A stretch of DNA of 47,073 bases. Source: a virus. The position numbers and the translations under genes are program-made. The stretch spans positions 1 through 47,073 of IMG/VR virus record IMGVR_UViG_3300005253_000529; one strand, 5' to 3'. This document shows positions 7,836 to 16,027 of this stretch, piece by piece (positions within the stretch are counted from its first letter, which is position 1; every line of letters starts with the position of its first letter). The notes below the pieces were generated by a model. That model did not search any database, had not been told where the DNA came from, and saw nothing but the letters and a program-made list of their open reading frames with translations.

Positions 7836-9593
7836 GTGGTTGACATAGTAAAACTCCCCGGCGACGAAGAAGCTGATTCAGGCTTTACTTCCGGTAGCGC
7901 TGTTCCGCTTGACGAGCAAATAGCCGATCTGAAAATGAAATACAGTACGATGCAGGACATGTTGGTCCTGGGTGAGATCCTTTACTCACCCGAAACACCG
8001 CCTACAAATCGCTGGATCCTGTATACCAAAGCCGATGAGTTTTTCATTGTGAATGATACAGGGACTCACCACGATTTGCTTACTCCTGACATGCCCAGGC
8101 TCTATGCGATTGCCTCGGGTGGAGGCACCAACGCCATAGCGATCGCACCCTCCCCGGCCATTACCGCCTATGCCCAGGGACAACGTTTCCACTTCCGTGC
8201 TCAACACACTAATACAGGGCCGGTTACACTGAACGTCAACGGTCAAGGCCCGAAGGCGATTAAGAAGCACGGGAATGTTGTTCTAGTCGCGGGTGACATC
8301 AAAGCCTCGCACATTGTTGAGGTCGTTTTCATTACGGGTACTAATCTATTCGAGATGACATCTCAGTTGGGAAACCCTCCGGCTGGTGGTTACACAGACG
8401 CCCAAGCAATCACGGCTGTTGAGGGTGAAGCCACACTTGACCTAACTGGGGATGTTACGATCGACGGCGCCAAGACGCTCAAGGTTGACGTCATCAATGA
8501 GAAGGATGTGGACGCAGGCGTTACGGCAGACGGTGTTCTCCACAAAGACGGTTTGATTGCGGCCGGGGCTATACCGGATACGCATGGCGTTACGCCTACC
8601 CCGCACCACGCTTCGTATCTCTCGGCAAATCATGGGGCTTTGGGTGATAACGCCCCTCACCACATAAAGTACACCGATGCTGCGGCTAAAGCTGCGGCCG
8701 CGACTGTCAAGTTGGACGACTTCACAGCCCCCGATGATAACACGGATCTGAACGCTAGCAGCACGAAGCACGGGTTGGTGCCGAAACTCCCGAACGACGC
8801 CACTCTGTTCTTTAACGGGGTCGGCGGGTACACTGTTCCGTACACAGATGCCAAGGCTGTTATAGCCGCCAAGACCGTTAAGCTGGATGACTTTACGGTG
8901 CCAGATGATAACACGGATCTGAACGCTAGCACATCAAAGCATGGCTTGACGCCGAAGTACCCGAACGATGCTACGAAGTACCTGGACGGGACCGGGGTCT
9001 ACTCAATTCCGGCCGGGGCCGGAGGTGGCGGCGTTGAAATGCCTCCTGTCCCGGCATCTGCCAGTCAATGGTGCCGGCCAGGCTGGAACAACAACGGCGC
9101 CACGCCCATACAAATGATCTCTGGTTGGCTTACCGCTCACCCGATTTACGTTAATGAGGATACCACGTACACAGCAATTGGTGTTCATGTAACAACCGCA
9201 GGTGCCGGGGGCAAGCTCGTCCGCCTAGGGATTTACAACCCCGGAAGCGATCACCTACCCGGCACTTTGAAGCAGGATTGCGGAACAGTCTCAATTGCTG
9301 CGACTGGCGCTGCTACCATCACAGTAAACATCACCCTGGAAACGGGCTTCTATTGGATCGTCTACGTCACTGACGATGGTTGTTACTTTAAGGGTATTGA
9401 TACCTCTAATGCTTATACAACACCCGCAACTGGAATAGCAGGTTCGGTTGGTAGTGCTTGTCGTGAATTAGGGATTATGAAGACTGGTCAGACAGCTTTA
9501 GTAGCCGGGGGACTGGCCGATCCCTTCCCTGCCGCAGCTTACTCAGCAATAGACGTATCTCGGGCCAGCGCCATGTTGAAACTGCCGGCTTAA
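7836..9593 (+). CDS. Tail fibre protein
   Basis: 585 residues from a GTG immediately after the upstream TAA. The N-terminal 170 residues are probably the tail-attachment part. A central region carries two 46-residue copies of a repeat common in phage fibres (KLDDFT.PDDNTDLNAS, then KHGL.PK.PNDAT) at about 290-335 and 347-392. A Gly-rich hinge (AGAGGGGVEMPP) is followed by a C-terminal beta-sandwich, likely the receptor-binding tip, with regular hydrophobic strands such as GFYWIVYVTDDG. It is the last large virion gene before the holin-like gene. Confidence 0.75.
   Translation: MVDIVKLPGDEEADSGFTSGSAVPLDEQIADLKMKYSTMQDMLVLGEILYSPETPPTNRWILYTKADEFFIVNDTGTHHDLLTPDMPRLYAIASGGGTNAIAIAPSPAITAYAQGQRFHFRAQHTNTGPVTLNVNGQGPKAIKKHGNVVLVAGDIKASHIVEVVFITGTNLFEMTSQLGNPPAGGYTDAQAITAVEGEATLDLTGDVTIDGAKTLKVDVINEKDVDAGVTADGVLHKDGLIAAGAIPDTHGVTPTPHHASYLSANHGALGDNAPHHIKYTDAAAKAAAATVKLDDFTAPDDNTDLNASSTKHGLVPKLPNDATLFFNGVGGYTVPYTDAKAVIAAKTVKLDDFTVPDDNTDLNASTSKHGLTPKYPNDATKYLDGTGVYSIPAGAGGGGVEMPPVPASASQWCRPGWNNNGATPIQMISGWLTAHPIYVNEDTTYTAIGVHVTTAGAGGKLVRLGIYNPGSDHLPGTLKQDCGTVSIAATGAATITVNITLETGFYWIVYVTDDGCYFKGIDTSNAYTTPATGIAGSVGSACRELGIMKTGQTALVAGGLADPFPAAAYSAIDVSRASAMLKLPA
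8703..9011 (+). repeat. Tandem 46-codon repeat in the tail fibre gene
   Basis: Two copies (8703-8840 and 8874-9011) are offset by exactly 171 bases. Within them, 28 bases are identical at 8733-8760 and 8904-8931, encoding DDNTDLNAS, while the rest of the repeats has diverged in sequence. The exact block could recombine to change fibre length. Confidence 0.85.
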
Positions 9594-9609
9594 CGCGAAA
9601 GGAACCATC

Positions 9610-9903
9610 ATGCCAGACGCAACGCTAATCCAAATCATCATCCAGGGGGGTGCTGTGGGCCTGATGGCTGCGCTGTTCTTCTTCCTCTACAAGTTCTCGA
9701 TCAAAGCCCTGGCTCTGGTGGAGAACGTGCTGACGAATCACCTGGAACACCTGACCGAATCCGCGGATGGATTGAACAGGAGCGTGGAGCGGATGATGGA
9801 CCGGATGGACTACTGGCTGTTTAAGATCCCGCCGGGGCCTTCCTCGGACGAGCCTTCTTCTTCCGAGCCGGCTTCTGATTCCGACGAAGCTCCACCAGCC
9901 TAA
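9610..9903 (+). CDS. Holin-like single-span membrane protein
   Basis: 97 residues: a short N-terminus, one strong membrane segment (IIIQGGAVGLMAALFFFLY, about 9-27), an amphipathic helical stretch (30-70) and a very acidic Ser/Asp/Glu/Pro tail. Layout and position after the tail fibre fit a small holin or spanin-like inner membrane protein, although many phage proteins of unknown role look the same. AAAGGAA is the ribosome binding site. Its last 83 bases overlap, in antisense, the end of the minus-strand HExxH gene. Confidence 0.5.
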   Translation: MPDATLIQIIIQGGAVGLMAALFFFLYKFSIKALALVENVLTNHLEHLTESADGLNRSVERMMDRMDYWLFKIPPGPSSDEPSSSEPASDSDEAPPA

Positions 9904-10327
9904 ACGCTAGGTCCTGGCAGACACCTTCCTCGGGTCCGTAGAGGAGAGGCTTAACAAACGCAAACTGATCGGCGTCGATCTTCTGTCGTAGGGCAGTCTC
10001 CCAAGCATCGGTTACAGGAGAGAGCATGACGTGGAGGATCTCATGGCACGTAAGTAACTCGATCTGCCCCTTGGTAGTACACCCCTCAGTATCCACAAAT
10101 AATTCGATCCGAGCTTCCTTGTAGTTGGGATCACTATAGGTCCGGGCGTAGAGGAGCGGGAGTTCGATTGTACGATTTACCTGTGGTGGCCGTTCATCTA
10201 CCTCCACAAGCGTAAAGTCCCAGGCCCGCAAGAGGAGGGATTCCCGCCAGTAAAAGAGGTCATCGCGCAGGGCTTTGAATACCTGCTTACGTTCCCGCTT
10301 ATTATGGAGACAGTAGTGATCCTTCAT
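9821..10327 (-). CDS. HExxH putative zinc metalloprotease-like protein
   Basis: 168 residues. The motif LLTCHEILHVML (H95, E96, H99) is a zincin-type HExxH site, and acidic residues further on could supply a third ligand. The N-terminal half resembles small phage metallopeptidase-like proteins. The C-terminal 20 residues are strongly basic (KPARKKKARPRKAPAGS). This is the last gene of the early operon. It shares ATGA with the gene upstream, and its 3' end is encoded antisense to the holin-like gene. Substrate unknown; SprT-like or anti-restriction roles are possible but not shown. Confidence 0.6.
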   Translation of the reverse strand: MKDHYCLHNKRERKQVFKALRDDLFYWRESLLLRAWDFTLVEVDERPPQVNRTIELPLLYARTYSDPNYKEARIELFVDTEGCTTKGQIELLTCHEILHVMLSPVTDAWETALRQKIDADQFAFVKPLLYGPEEGVCQDLAFRLVELRRNQKPARKKKARPRKAPAGS

Positions 10328-10533
10328 CTCTTCTCCTCACAGTGTTCACACTTCCGCTTAGATGCCGCCCCGCCAGTCCTGTACATCCAGTGGTGGGCGC
10401 CCGTAGGCGAGGCTGAGCAGGGGTCTAGCTCAATACGAGGGGCAAACCGCGCAGCCCGTTGAGCCTTGGCTGTCAGGGCCTCCTCCTCTATGATCTCCTG
10501 GACTACGCCGCGGAGGGTGTGAGCTTCAGTCAT
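10324..10533 (-). CDS. Small zinc-knuckle protein
   Basis: 69 residues from the ATG at 10533, two bases after the upstream stop. A TTG at 10557 would add eight residues but overlap the upstream gene. An N-terminal helical part is followed by C....(x6)..HH and a terminal CEHCEEKR, together a plausible zinc-binding site. It overlaps the next gene by ATGA. Function unknown. Confidence 0.55.
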   Translation of the reverse strand: MTEAHTLRGVVQEIIEEEALTAKAQRAARFAPRIELDPCSASPTGAHHWMYRTGGAASKRKCEHCEEKR

Positions 10534-10534
10534 C

Positions 10535-11437
10535 TCAAACGGATACGTTGATATCAATCCGCGTAGTTGATCGTCCGTCCTTACGTTCCCTCACCGGCCG
10601 GATGAAGATGACCGGCGCCCCGAGAGTGTGAGGAGACAGCATGGCCTTCTCGATGTAATTCCCCTTGGCTACCTTAGCACCGTCATGGGTGCCCTCTTCA
10701 TAGCCGGCCAGCCAACCCCCTGTGCAGACGAGATAGCGGGTCGTGCCAGTCAACTTGACGTCACCATCGCGGGTCACGTAAGAGTCGATCCAGGGAATCG
10801 GGATGGCTTGTTTCGTGTGATAGTGGCCGATCATATAGAGGTTCGCCATCCAATACGGGACGGCCCGTTGCATGATCTTGTTGAGTGCAGCCGAGATTGT
10901 TTGCCCGCCGCCCTGTCCGTGGTGGAGCCAGAGCTTAGCAGTAGCGCCACTTGTCGAGCCTGTCTTCCCAAAGCGGAGATGGACCATCGCGCTATCCCCA
11001 AGGTAGGTCGTTTCGAGGAATTGAGCCAGGCGTGTGTCAGTATTAGTGCCGTCCTCAAACTCATACAGATGATGCCCGGACAGCAAACCGATCCAGTGGC
11101 CCTTCGTAGGCGCCAGGACCTTCTGTAGCTCGCCCAAGAGCCTCTCGGCAGCATCATCGAACATGAGCTTAGCCGAGTCGTAGAGATCCACAAAGGCTTT
11201 CTTCAGGATCTTACGATTTGAGGGAGAGGCAACGTCAACGTAGTCACCCATTCCAACGTAATAGACTTCGGCGCCCTTCGCTCGTAGCCCCTCTGCCCAC
11301 TTGATGTGCTTCTTCAAACGGTCGATCTTGCACCCTGGTGCTCCGAGTTGGATGTCACCTAGCGGACACAAGACGATTTCTTTATGGGGGAGGAGGAGCG
11401 ACTTCCCTACCGTGGGGGTGAACTCGCGTAGTTCCAT
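10535..11437 (-). CDS. Calcineurin-like metallophosphoesterase
   Basis: 300 residues with the ordered motifs of the family: GDIQLG (D28, Q30), GDYVD (65-68), SGHH (about 120-123, the GNH[D/E] position), HHG (172-174) and GHYH (204-207). These residues bind two metal ions and hydrolyse phosphodiesters. The first motif has Gln where the classical DxH has His. Phage relatives are often called phosphoesterases or nucleases; the real substrate cannot be read from the sequence. It lies in the distal, nucleotide-metabolism part of the early operon. Confidence 0.75.
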   Translation of the reverse strand: MELREFTPTVGKSLLLPHKEIVLCPLGDIQLGAPGCKIDRLKKHIKWAEGLRAKGAEVYYVGMGDYVDVASPSNRKILKKAFVDLYDSAKLMFDDAAERLLGELQKVLAPTKGHWIGLLSGHHLYEFEDGTNTDTRLAQFLETTYLGDSAMVHLRFGKTGSTSGATAKLWLHHGQGGGQTISAALNKIMQRAVPYWMANLYMIGHYHTKQAIPIPWIDSYVTRDGDVKLTGTTRYLVCTGGWLAGYEEGTHDGAKVAKGNYIEKAMLSPHTLGAPVIFIRPVRERKDGRSTTRIDINVSV

Positions 11438-11440
11438 TAG

Positions 11441-11725
11441 TTAATTGGCTGCGTTCTCGACAGTGGCCTCGCCGTCCCTTATGAGTGGGTTAGGCTTGGT
11501 ATAGGCGTCCACAGACAAACCGATAACACCAGCATAGGCTTCCAGGATGAAGAAGAACGTTGACCGGCGGAGGTCGGCTGTCATTGTGGCGCCGATCGTC
11601 GGGGATCGGACGTCTAACTTACTGAAGGTAAAACTGACGTACACCCGGCCAATGCGGAGACGTAGTTCGATCGGCACCCAGCCTGTAATGAAAAAGGCGT
11701 GGAGCTTGTTTAGGATGGATTTCAT
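11441..11725 (-). CDS. Hypothetical early protein
   Basis: 94 residues, not recognised. Beta-strand-like centre (WVPIELRLRIGRVYVSFTF) and a hydrophobic segment (FFFILEAYAGVIGLSV) that is too short and mixed for a confident membrane call. The ATG overlaps the stop of the preceding gene (ATGA), placing it firmly in the operon. Three bases separate its stop from the metallophosphoesterase start. Confidence 0.6.
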   Translation of the reverse strand: MKSILNKLHAFFITGWVPIELRLRIGRVYVSFTFSKLDVRSPTIGATMTADLRRSTFFFILEAYAGVIGLSVDAYTKPNPLIRDGEATVENAAN

Positions 11726-12018
11726 TGGGGTTCGTTCCTCTCTTTCGTGTCTACAGTATAACGGAAAACGTCTCCGTTTTCAAGGATCTTTTTGTCCTCG
11801 TAGGGAGCTACCAGCCGGCGGTAAAGTTCGAGCTTCGCGCACTCTAATACCCCAATAGCTTCGTTGTAGCGGGCGTAGTTGGGGTCCTCGACATGAGAAT
11901 TGATGTAGGCGTCTACGAGGCTGGTGACAACGTAGTTCAGTTCCCCCGGCGTATGAGTGTAGATCTCATCTAGTTTGGGGTCAAGAAACTTACGACCCTC
12001 TTCGTTAATGTATGGCAC
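11722..12018 (-). CDS. DUF6899-like conserved phage protein
   Basis: 98 residues starting MPYINEEGRKFLDPKLDEI and containing PGELNYV, YARYNEAIGVLECAKLELYRR and APYEDKKILENGDVF-type segments. This is the signature of a small, well-conserved phage family that I recall as DUF6899. The role is unknown; it is often found among phage nucleotide-metabolism genes. The start is GTG, sharing its first base with the upstream TAG, with AGAGGAGG as ribosome binding site. Confidence 0.75.
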   Translation of the reverse strand: MPYINEEGRKFLDPKLDEIYTHTPGELNYVVTSLVDAYINSHVEDPNYARYNEAIGVLECAKLELYRRLVAPYEDKKILENGDVFRYTVDTKERNEPQ

Positions 12019-12515
12019 TACTCAACCTCCTCTGGCAAGTTCAACGCGATCCTGGCCGCCGCGATCCCATCGTCAAAGTCATAGACGTACACCCAGGCAG
12101 CTTGCCGGATGAAGGGATGATCGTGCATCCCGTGTTTCTTAGCAACGACAACAGACAGGTTGCCGAAGAGTTGAGCCGCAATGATCTCACAGACCGTACC
12201 GATGCTCACCTTCTCAGCCTCATCAGCGCCGGTCAGGTTAGCGAACACCAGGTCCGCACGCTTCACATCCCACATATCCCGAGAGAAGATCCCGTTGTCT
12301 GAGGAGACGGCTGCGTTCAGATCGTTCAAGCGAAAGTCCTCTTTGTAATCTCTCGCCTTGAACTTCTTGATGCGCTTGGCCCAGCCCTTCCCGCGCATGG
12401 GTACGATGATTTCAGCTTCAGGGATACCCGCACGGAGAACATCGTACCAATCGGTAGCGCCTTTGTAGCTCTGACCGGCGATGGGACCGGCTGCGTAGAT
12501 TCGTGGACCACTCAT
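12018..12515 (-). CDS. Nucleoside 2-deoxyribosyltransferase-like protein
   Basis: 165 residues from the ATG at 12515 (a longer in-frame start would overlap the upstream gene; GGGGGG lies at ribosome-binding distance). It shows the Rossmann-like pattern of the family: IYAAGPIAG at the N-terminus, DNGIFSRD and ADLVFANLTG in the middle, and SIGTVCEIIAAQ, where the Glu (about residue 110) matches the family nucleophile position. Relatives transfer deoxyribose between bases or hydrolyse dNMPs. Next to the dATP/dGTP diphosphohydrolase-like gene this suggests control of the purine deoxynucleotide pool. Confidence 0.7.
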   Translation of the reverse strand: MSGPRIYAAGPIAGQSYKGATDWYDVLRAGIPEAEIIVPMRGKGWAKRIKKFKARDYKEDFRLNDLNAAVSSDNGIFSRDMWDVKRADLVFANLTGADEAEKVSIGTVCEIIAAQLFGNLSVVVAKKHGMHDHPFIRQAAWVYVYDFDDGIAAARIALNLPEEVE

Positions 12516-12516
12516 G

Positions 12517-13764
12517 TTAAGCCCCCCTTCGGCGCCCGCGGACTTCATCAAAGCGGGTCTGTCCCACGCTCATACCTTCCTGATCAGGGCCAGTCCCCGG
12601 AGCTACACGAGGAGCAGGCTTCTTCTTACGATCTTCCTTTGCTTGACGACGACGATCTGCTCGGTTCAGCTTGACTTCAGGCGGTTCTGCTGCTCGTACT
12701 TCTTCTGCCCGGCGGAGAAGTTCCTTCTCGTCGTCGGTGAGATCATCGTCGCCGGCCATCTGTTCCATGACGTTCGGGCGTTCCGCAAGTTCAGCGGCCA
12801 GGTCTTCGGGGGGCTCGACTTCATCAGCCGGCGCCTGTGGGTCTATCTCTGGTATGCCGGCATTGAGGTACTCAGCCGCGGCCGCACTCTTGTCAGCCAG
12901 AAGTGCCCGAGCCTTGTCAATCGTTTCCTTCTCGTCGTAGGTCAACTCCGGCGCGGCTAGATCAATTGCTGATCCCGGCTCGTCCGGATCGCCTCCGCCG
13001 AATTCATGGGATGCTGGATGTGTAGCTGCAGGGTTGTTCTCCTGCGCCTTCTCATACAGAGCACGAGCGATCGCCAACACGTTAACCGGCCGGTCATCGA
13101 ACTCCGGCCTGAACAGTTCGTACTCCATCAAAGCAAAGGCACCCCAGGCTACGGAAGCTAGGTGGTGCTGACCATCCTCGGGGTCCATCGACTCACCCAT
13201 GATGAAGGCTTCGAGGTGGCGCTTCATGGAACCTACCATCCGCATCCAAGACATCCCCTTCTTCCAGTTATCGTCGCCGTACTTGTTGGCACCGATCGTG
13301 TAGACCTGACCGAGCAGGAAGAAGGGCCACGGCGGGATCAGGTCGAAGCGGATCTTGTCCTTGTCGTCGGCACGCTGTCCGCCCTCTGTGCCAGTCTTGG
13401 AAGAATAGCGCTTGGTATTCGGAGGCATCGGATCACCAGGGGTGCCATCAGGAGCGACGTAACGCTTGGCGTCGTCAGGCATTGGCCCGGGGTCTTCTGG
13501 ACCAAACCTCTCAGCCATCTCAGCATCGTGAAGCTCAGCCGCACGATCATCGTCAGTGGGCTCCTGTGGAAGCTCGTCAGCACCCATAGCTTTCGCGCGG
13601 TCTTCCGCCGAGATCGCCGTCGTGATTCTTGGGGTAGGGTGGTCTACCTGATCATGCTCTGAAGCGTGCATATCTTCCGCACGGATGCCGGCGTGAACAG
13701 CAGCCTCATCAGCACCCAGAGGCGGACGTTCTTCTTCACCGCGCATGGGACTGGCCTCGTTCAT
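12517..13764 (-). CDS. dATP/dGTP diphosphohydrolase-domain protein
   Basis: 415 residues. Residues 136-216 match the phage dATP/dGTP diphosphohydrolase N-terminal type: KIRFDLIPPWPFF, ANKYGDDNW, MVGSMKRHLEAF and DGQHHLASVAWGAFALMEY, with His/Asp/Glu likely to bind metal. The first 135 and last 190 residues are acidic, Ala/Glu/Asp-rich and probably disordered, ending in a basic KEDRKKKPAPR segment. Expected activity is removal of pyrophosphate from purine dNTPs. The flanking low-complexity regions make the protein far longer than the domain alone. Start: ATG behind TAGGAGGAGAACG. Confidence 0.65.
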   Translation of the reverse strand: MNEASPMRGEEERPPLGADEAAVHAGIRAEDMHASEHDQVDHPTPRITTAISAEDRAKAMGADELPQEPTDDDRAAELHDAEMAERFGPEDPGPMPDDAKRYVAPDGTPGDPMPPNTKRYSSKTGTEGGQRADDKDKIRFDLIPPWPFFLLGQVYTIGANKYGDDNWKKGMSWMRMVGSMKRHLEAFIMGESMDPEDGQHHLASVAWGAFALMEYELFRPEFDDRPVNVLAIARALYEKAQENNPAATHPASHEFGGGDPDEPGSAIDLAAPELTYDEKETIDKARALLADKSAAAAEYLNAGIPEIDPQAPADEVEPPEDLAAELAERPNVMEQMAGDDDLTDDEKELLRRAEEVRAAEPPEVKLNRADRRRQAKEDRKKKPAPRVAPGTGPDQEGMSVGQTRFDEVRGRRRGA

Positions 13765-13774
13765 CGTTCTCCTC

Positions 13775-14017
13775 CTAGCCTTTCATCATGGATATGATTA
13801 CGTTCGCTGTTGCGTACAAGCCGCTCAGGATAGCGACTTTCGGTTCACCTGACATCAGGGCGTAGATCGCTCCCAGGGCCATAAACATCCCCGAGATGAA
13901 GACGAACCAATTGGTTATCATTTGGACGTCGCTCTGTAATCTATACAGGAACAGTTCGTTACTAGACAATGAGGTATACCATCTGCGTAATGCCTTGTCT
14001 TCTGATGTCCACACCAA
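13775..14017 (-). CDS. Two-span small membrane protein
   Basis: 80 residues with two predicted membrane helices (WFVFISGMFMALGAIYAL and ILSGLYATANVIISM) separated by a short Gly/Glu/Lys loop. The start is uncertain: TTG at 14017 or the adjacent GTG, neither with a good ribosome binding site. It ends TAG, whose bases lead into the Shine-Dalgarno of the next gene. Function unknown. Confidence 0.5.
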   Translation of the reverse strand: MVWTSEDKALRRWYTSLSSNELFLYRLQSDVQMITNWFVFISGMFMALGAIYALMSGEPKVAILSGLYATANVIISMMKG

Positions 14018-14037
14018 CAGATGTTAGTCGCCGTCAC

Positions 14038-14139
14038 TTACTCTTCCTCATAACCACAGCACAGGCACCCCTCGATAGTACAAGCGCCTCCGCACTCATG
14101 CTCGTCCTCGACGTGACCACAACAACAAATGTCTTCCAT
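14038..14139 (-). CDS. 33-residue cysteine-rich microprotein
   Basis: Encodes MEDICCCGHVEDEHECGGAC..., nine cysteines and two histidines in 33 residues, ending CLCCGYEEE. The ATG shares its A with the upstream TGA (TGATG) and has an excellent AGGAGGAGACTG ribosome binding site, so it is very likely translated. The Cys/His spacing suggests one or two zinc sites. No family recognised. It is one of many such microproteins in this operon. Confidence 0.65.
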   Translation of the reverse strand: MEDICCCGHVEDEHECGGACTIEGCLCCGYEEE

Positions 14140-14672
14140 CAGTCTCCTCCTATTAGTTCGTGCTTGTTCTTGTTCGACCATTGGTACAGTTTATCAATGG
14201 CATCTGCAATCCCGTTGTCCTCGCACTCGGCTATCTTAACACCGGCTAGCTGCAAAGACAACTTCGCATTGCGGATGGCATAATCTGACCACTTCCGTTT
14301 GCGGTCCCTGTCGAAGCGGTACTCAAGCAGGATGATGAATAAGGTCTGGCTGCCAGCCGGTTCGGAGTGGATGATAACTTGCATCCGGCGTACTTGATCC
14401 ATCAGGCGGGGGACATCGCGCAAGTCAGCCAGGGTCTTCCGCTCTACAACTATGTACCTATAAGCCAGCCTCGTAGTAAGGTAGCTGGCCGGCTTCAGGT
14501 CCCAGGCATAGTCGCCTACCTTCAAGGCCCTCCGTTCAACTGTATACCCTCCACCATTAAGGAGAAGTTCAGTGATGTTGTCAGGCTCGCGGGTGTCCAT
14601 TACAATGTCCCGCGGCTTGCGCTGGCGCTTCTTACGGCCGATGAAATCCTGCTTGTCGGAGTAGGAGGTCAT
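14139..14672 (-). CDS. ERCC4/XPF-type nuclease
   Basis: 177 residues from the ATG at 14672, which shares ATGA with the upstream gene; a GTG nine bases earlier is less likely. It has the family's metal-binding set: DTREP (26-30), GDYAWDL (53-59) and VVERKTLADL (76-84), the GDx(n)ERKxxxD pattern. These enzymes cut branched DNA such as flaps or Holliday junctions. Together with the Cas4/RecB-like nuclease and RecA-fold ATPase it forms a recombination/repair group; it may resolve packaging or replication intermediates. Confidence 0.8.
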   Translation of the reverse strand: MTSYSDKQDFIGRKKRQRKPRDIVMDTREPDNITELLLNGGGYTVERRALKVGDYAWDLKPASYLTTRLAYRYIVVERKTLADLRDVPRLMDQVRRMQVIIHSEPAGSQTLFIILLEYRFDRDRKRKWSDYAIRNAKLSLQLAGVKIAECEDNGIADAIDKLYQWSNKNKHELIGGD

Positions 14673-14845
14673 CGGCCCCACGTCACTTGAAGAAACCTGA
14701 TGAATCCGTCCTCATAACTAGGGGGGACAGAGACATGAGCAGAGATGGGAGCACCGAACTCACGGGCTTCTAACCAGGCGGGATAGATCTCTTCCCAACA
14801 AGTAGGATAGGACATGGCAACCCGAACGGAAGTTGGTTTACGCAT
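14669..14845 (-). CDS. Hypothetical 58-residue protein
   Basis: Encodes 58 residues beginning MRKPTSVRVAMSYPTCWEE and ending FIRFLQVTWGR, with no recognised family. It overlaps the upstream ATPase gene by eight bases and the downstream nuclease by ATGA. It fills an otherwise unexplained 157-base gap, and its amino-acid composition looks like a real folded protein (hydrophobic and aromatic residues regularly spaced). Confidence 0.6.
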   Translation of the reverse strand: MRKPTSVRVAMSYPTCWEEIYPAWLEAREFGAPISAHVSVPPSYEDGFIRFLQVTWGR

Positions 14846-15647
14846 CGGCTGGTAGCTCCTTCATCACCTTGAGCAACAGCTTCAATGTCGGATTGGTCAA
14901 GATTACACCCTCAATCATGGGCCGCTTCTTGGCGATCTGGACCTGGCCCTTGAACTCCAACGCCTGTCGCTGAGAGAACTCTACACCCTCCATCAACTGA
15001 GCACCGGCACTTACCGGGATCTCAGCGGCGCCAGCCGGCCGATTGGTATACAACCATAACTCAGCCATCGCGTGAAATTCGATGTGCTTCCAACCCTCGG
15101 GATCATAGAGACCTGTCGCCTGGCCGGTCATGTTCCCGGTGTTCTTGTTCATAACAGACCGCCAGATCTCTTTCGGCGGGGCTGTGATCAGACACCAGAG
15201 ACCAGACGCTTCAAGGCCCAGCACGAAGTCGCGCCACCAGTTGTTGACGGGCCCGTAGGCCAAGGCACCGTTCTTGTTGTTGTCGTACTTCGCCATCAAC
15301 ACCAGGTCACTCGCCGCTGCAAAGTTGTCCAGCACGAAGATGCCCTTGCCGGCATTGACCGCAGCGTTCCGCATGGACAAGAGCTTTTCACAGGCGGTCT
15401 CAGCCTGGGCTTTGGACAGCGCCGTGAAGTCAGCGTAGTGGACACCCTCGGCGCCCTGGTACTCTGAGATCAGGTGAGCCGCGGACCGATCGAAGTTGGC
15501 GTACCAGAGAGGCGAGGCGACGCCCCAGGAGTTGATACAGAACCAGGACTTGCCGACTCCCGGCCAGCCGTAAATAATTATGATCCCACCAGACGTAGTA
15601 GGCGGGGCGTCACCAGGTTTGAAATGGGTAGGCTGCCAGGTTGACAT
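14838..15647 (-). CDS. RecA-fold ATPase, Sak4-like (putative recombinase)
   Basis: 269 residues with a Walker A motif GWPGVGKS (27-34), a Walker B GIFVLDN (102-108) and a downstream polar motif (LITAPPKEIW, about 150-160). Size and motif order match phage Sak4/AAA_24-type ATPases, single-strand annealing or strand-exchange proteins distantly related to RecA. It sits among the ERCC4 nuclease and Cas4/RecB-like exonuclease genes, consistent with phage homologous recombination. A different AAA role, such as a helicase loader, cannot be excluded. Confidence 0.7.
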   Translation of the reverse strand: MSTWQPTHFKPGDAPPTTSGGIIIIYGWPGVGKSWFCINSWGVASPLWYANFDRSAAHLISEYQGAEGVHYADFTALSKAQAETACEKLLSMRNAAVNAGKGIFVLDNFAAASDLVLMAKYDNNKNGALAYGPVNNWWRDFVLGLEASGLWCLITAPPKEIWRSVMNKNTGNMTGQATGLYDPEGWKHIEFHAMAELWLYTNRPAGAAEIPVSAGAQLMEGVEFSQRQALEFKGQVQIAKKRPMIEGVILTNPTLKLLLKVMKELPADA

Positions 15648-15943
15648 TACCAGGGAGCCTCATCAATCGGCATCACATCAGCGATGATGACATACGCCGC
15701 ATAATCATGCCCCGGACTGACCCCACCTTCTTGAATTGTGAGGCTGAGCAACGTAAGCTCGTGCTCTTCCAAATAGGTAAGCACCAGGCGAACAGCCGGC
15801 GCCGCCTTGATCTCAGCGAAGGGCGCGTCCGGTTCCGCCTCTGGGTTAAGCGCGTCGAAGTCGTACTCCTGCCAAACCTTTGCGATCGGCACGACCATAC
15901 GGACTTCTTGGGACAGGATTCGTTCTCTAATCTCTAATGACAT
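15647..15943 (-). CDS. Hypothetical early protein
   Basis: 98 residues from the ATG at 15943, chosen because AAAAGGAGA lies at proper distance; an upstream TTG would add 16 residues. Mixed alpha/beta composition (LEIRERILSQEVRMVVPIAKV; LTYLEEHELTLLSLTIQEGG), no recognised motif. Its stop shares TAATG with the ATPase start, so the two are probably co-translated and may act together. Confidence 0.6.
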   Translation of the reverse strand: MSLEIRERILSQEVRMVVPIAKVWQEYDFDALNPEAEPDAPFAEIKAAPAVRLVLTYLEEHELTLLSLTIQEGGVSPGHDYAAYVIIADVMPIDEAPW

Positions 15944-16027
15944 GGGGGTTCTCCTTTTCGTAATGTAGTTCGGTCCAGTGTAGGAAGACAATCCCCCAAA
16001 AGAAACCGGACCAGAATGAGAGGGTAA

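Noticed and set aside
7838-7846. TTGACATAG at the start of the tail fibre gene as a promoter
   Set aside because: No -10 box at suitable distance and it lies within the coding start; probably coincidence.
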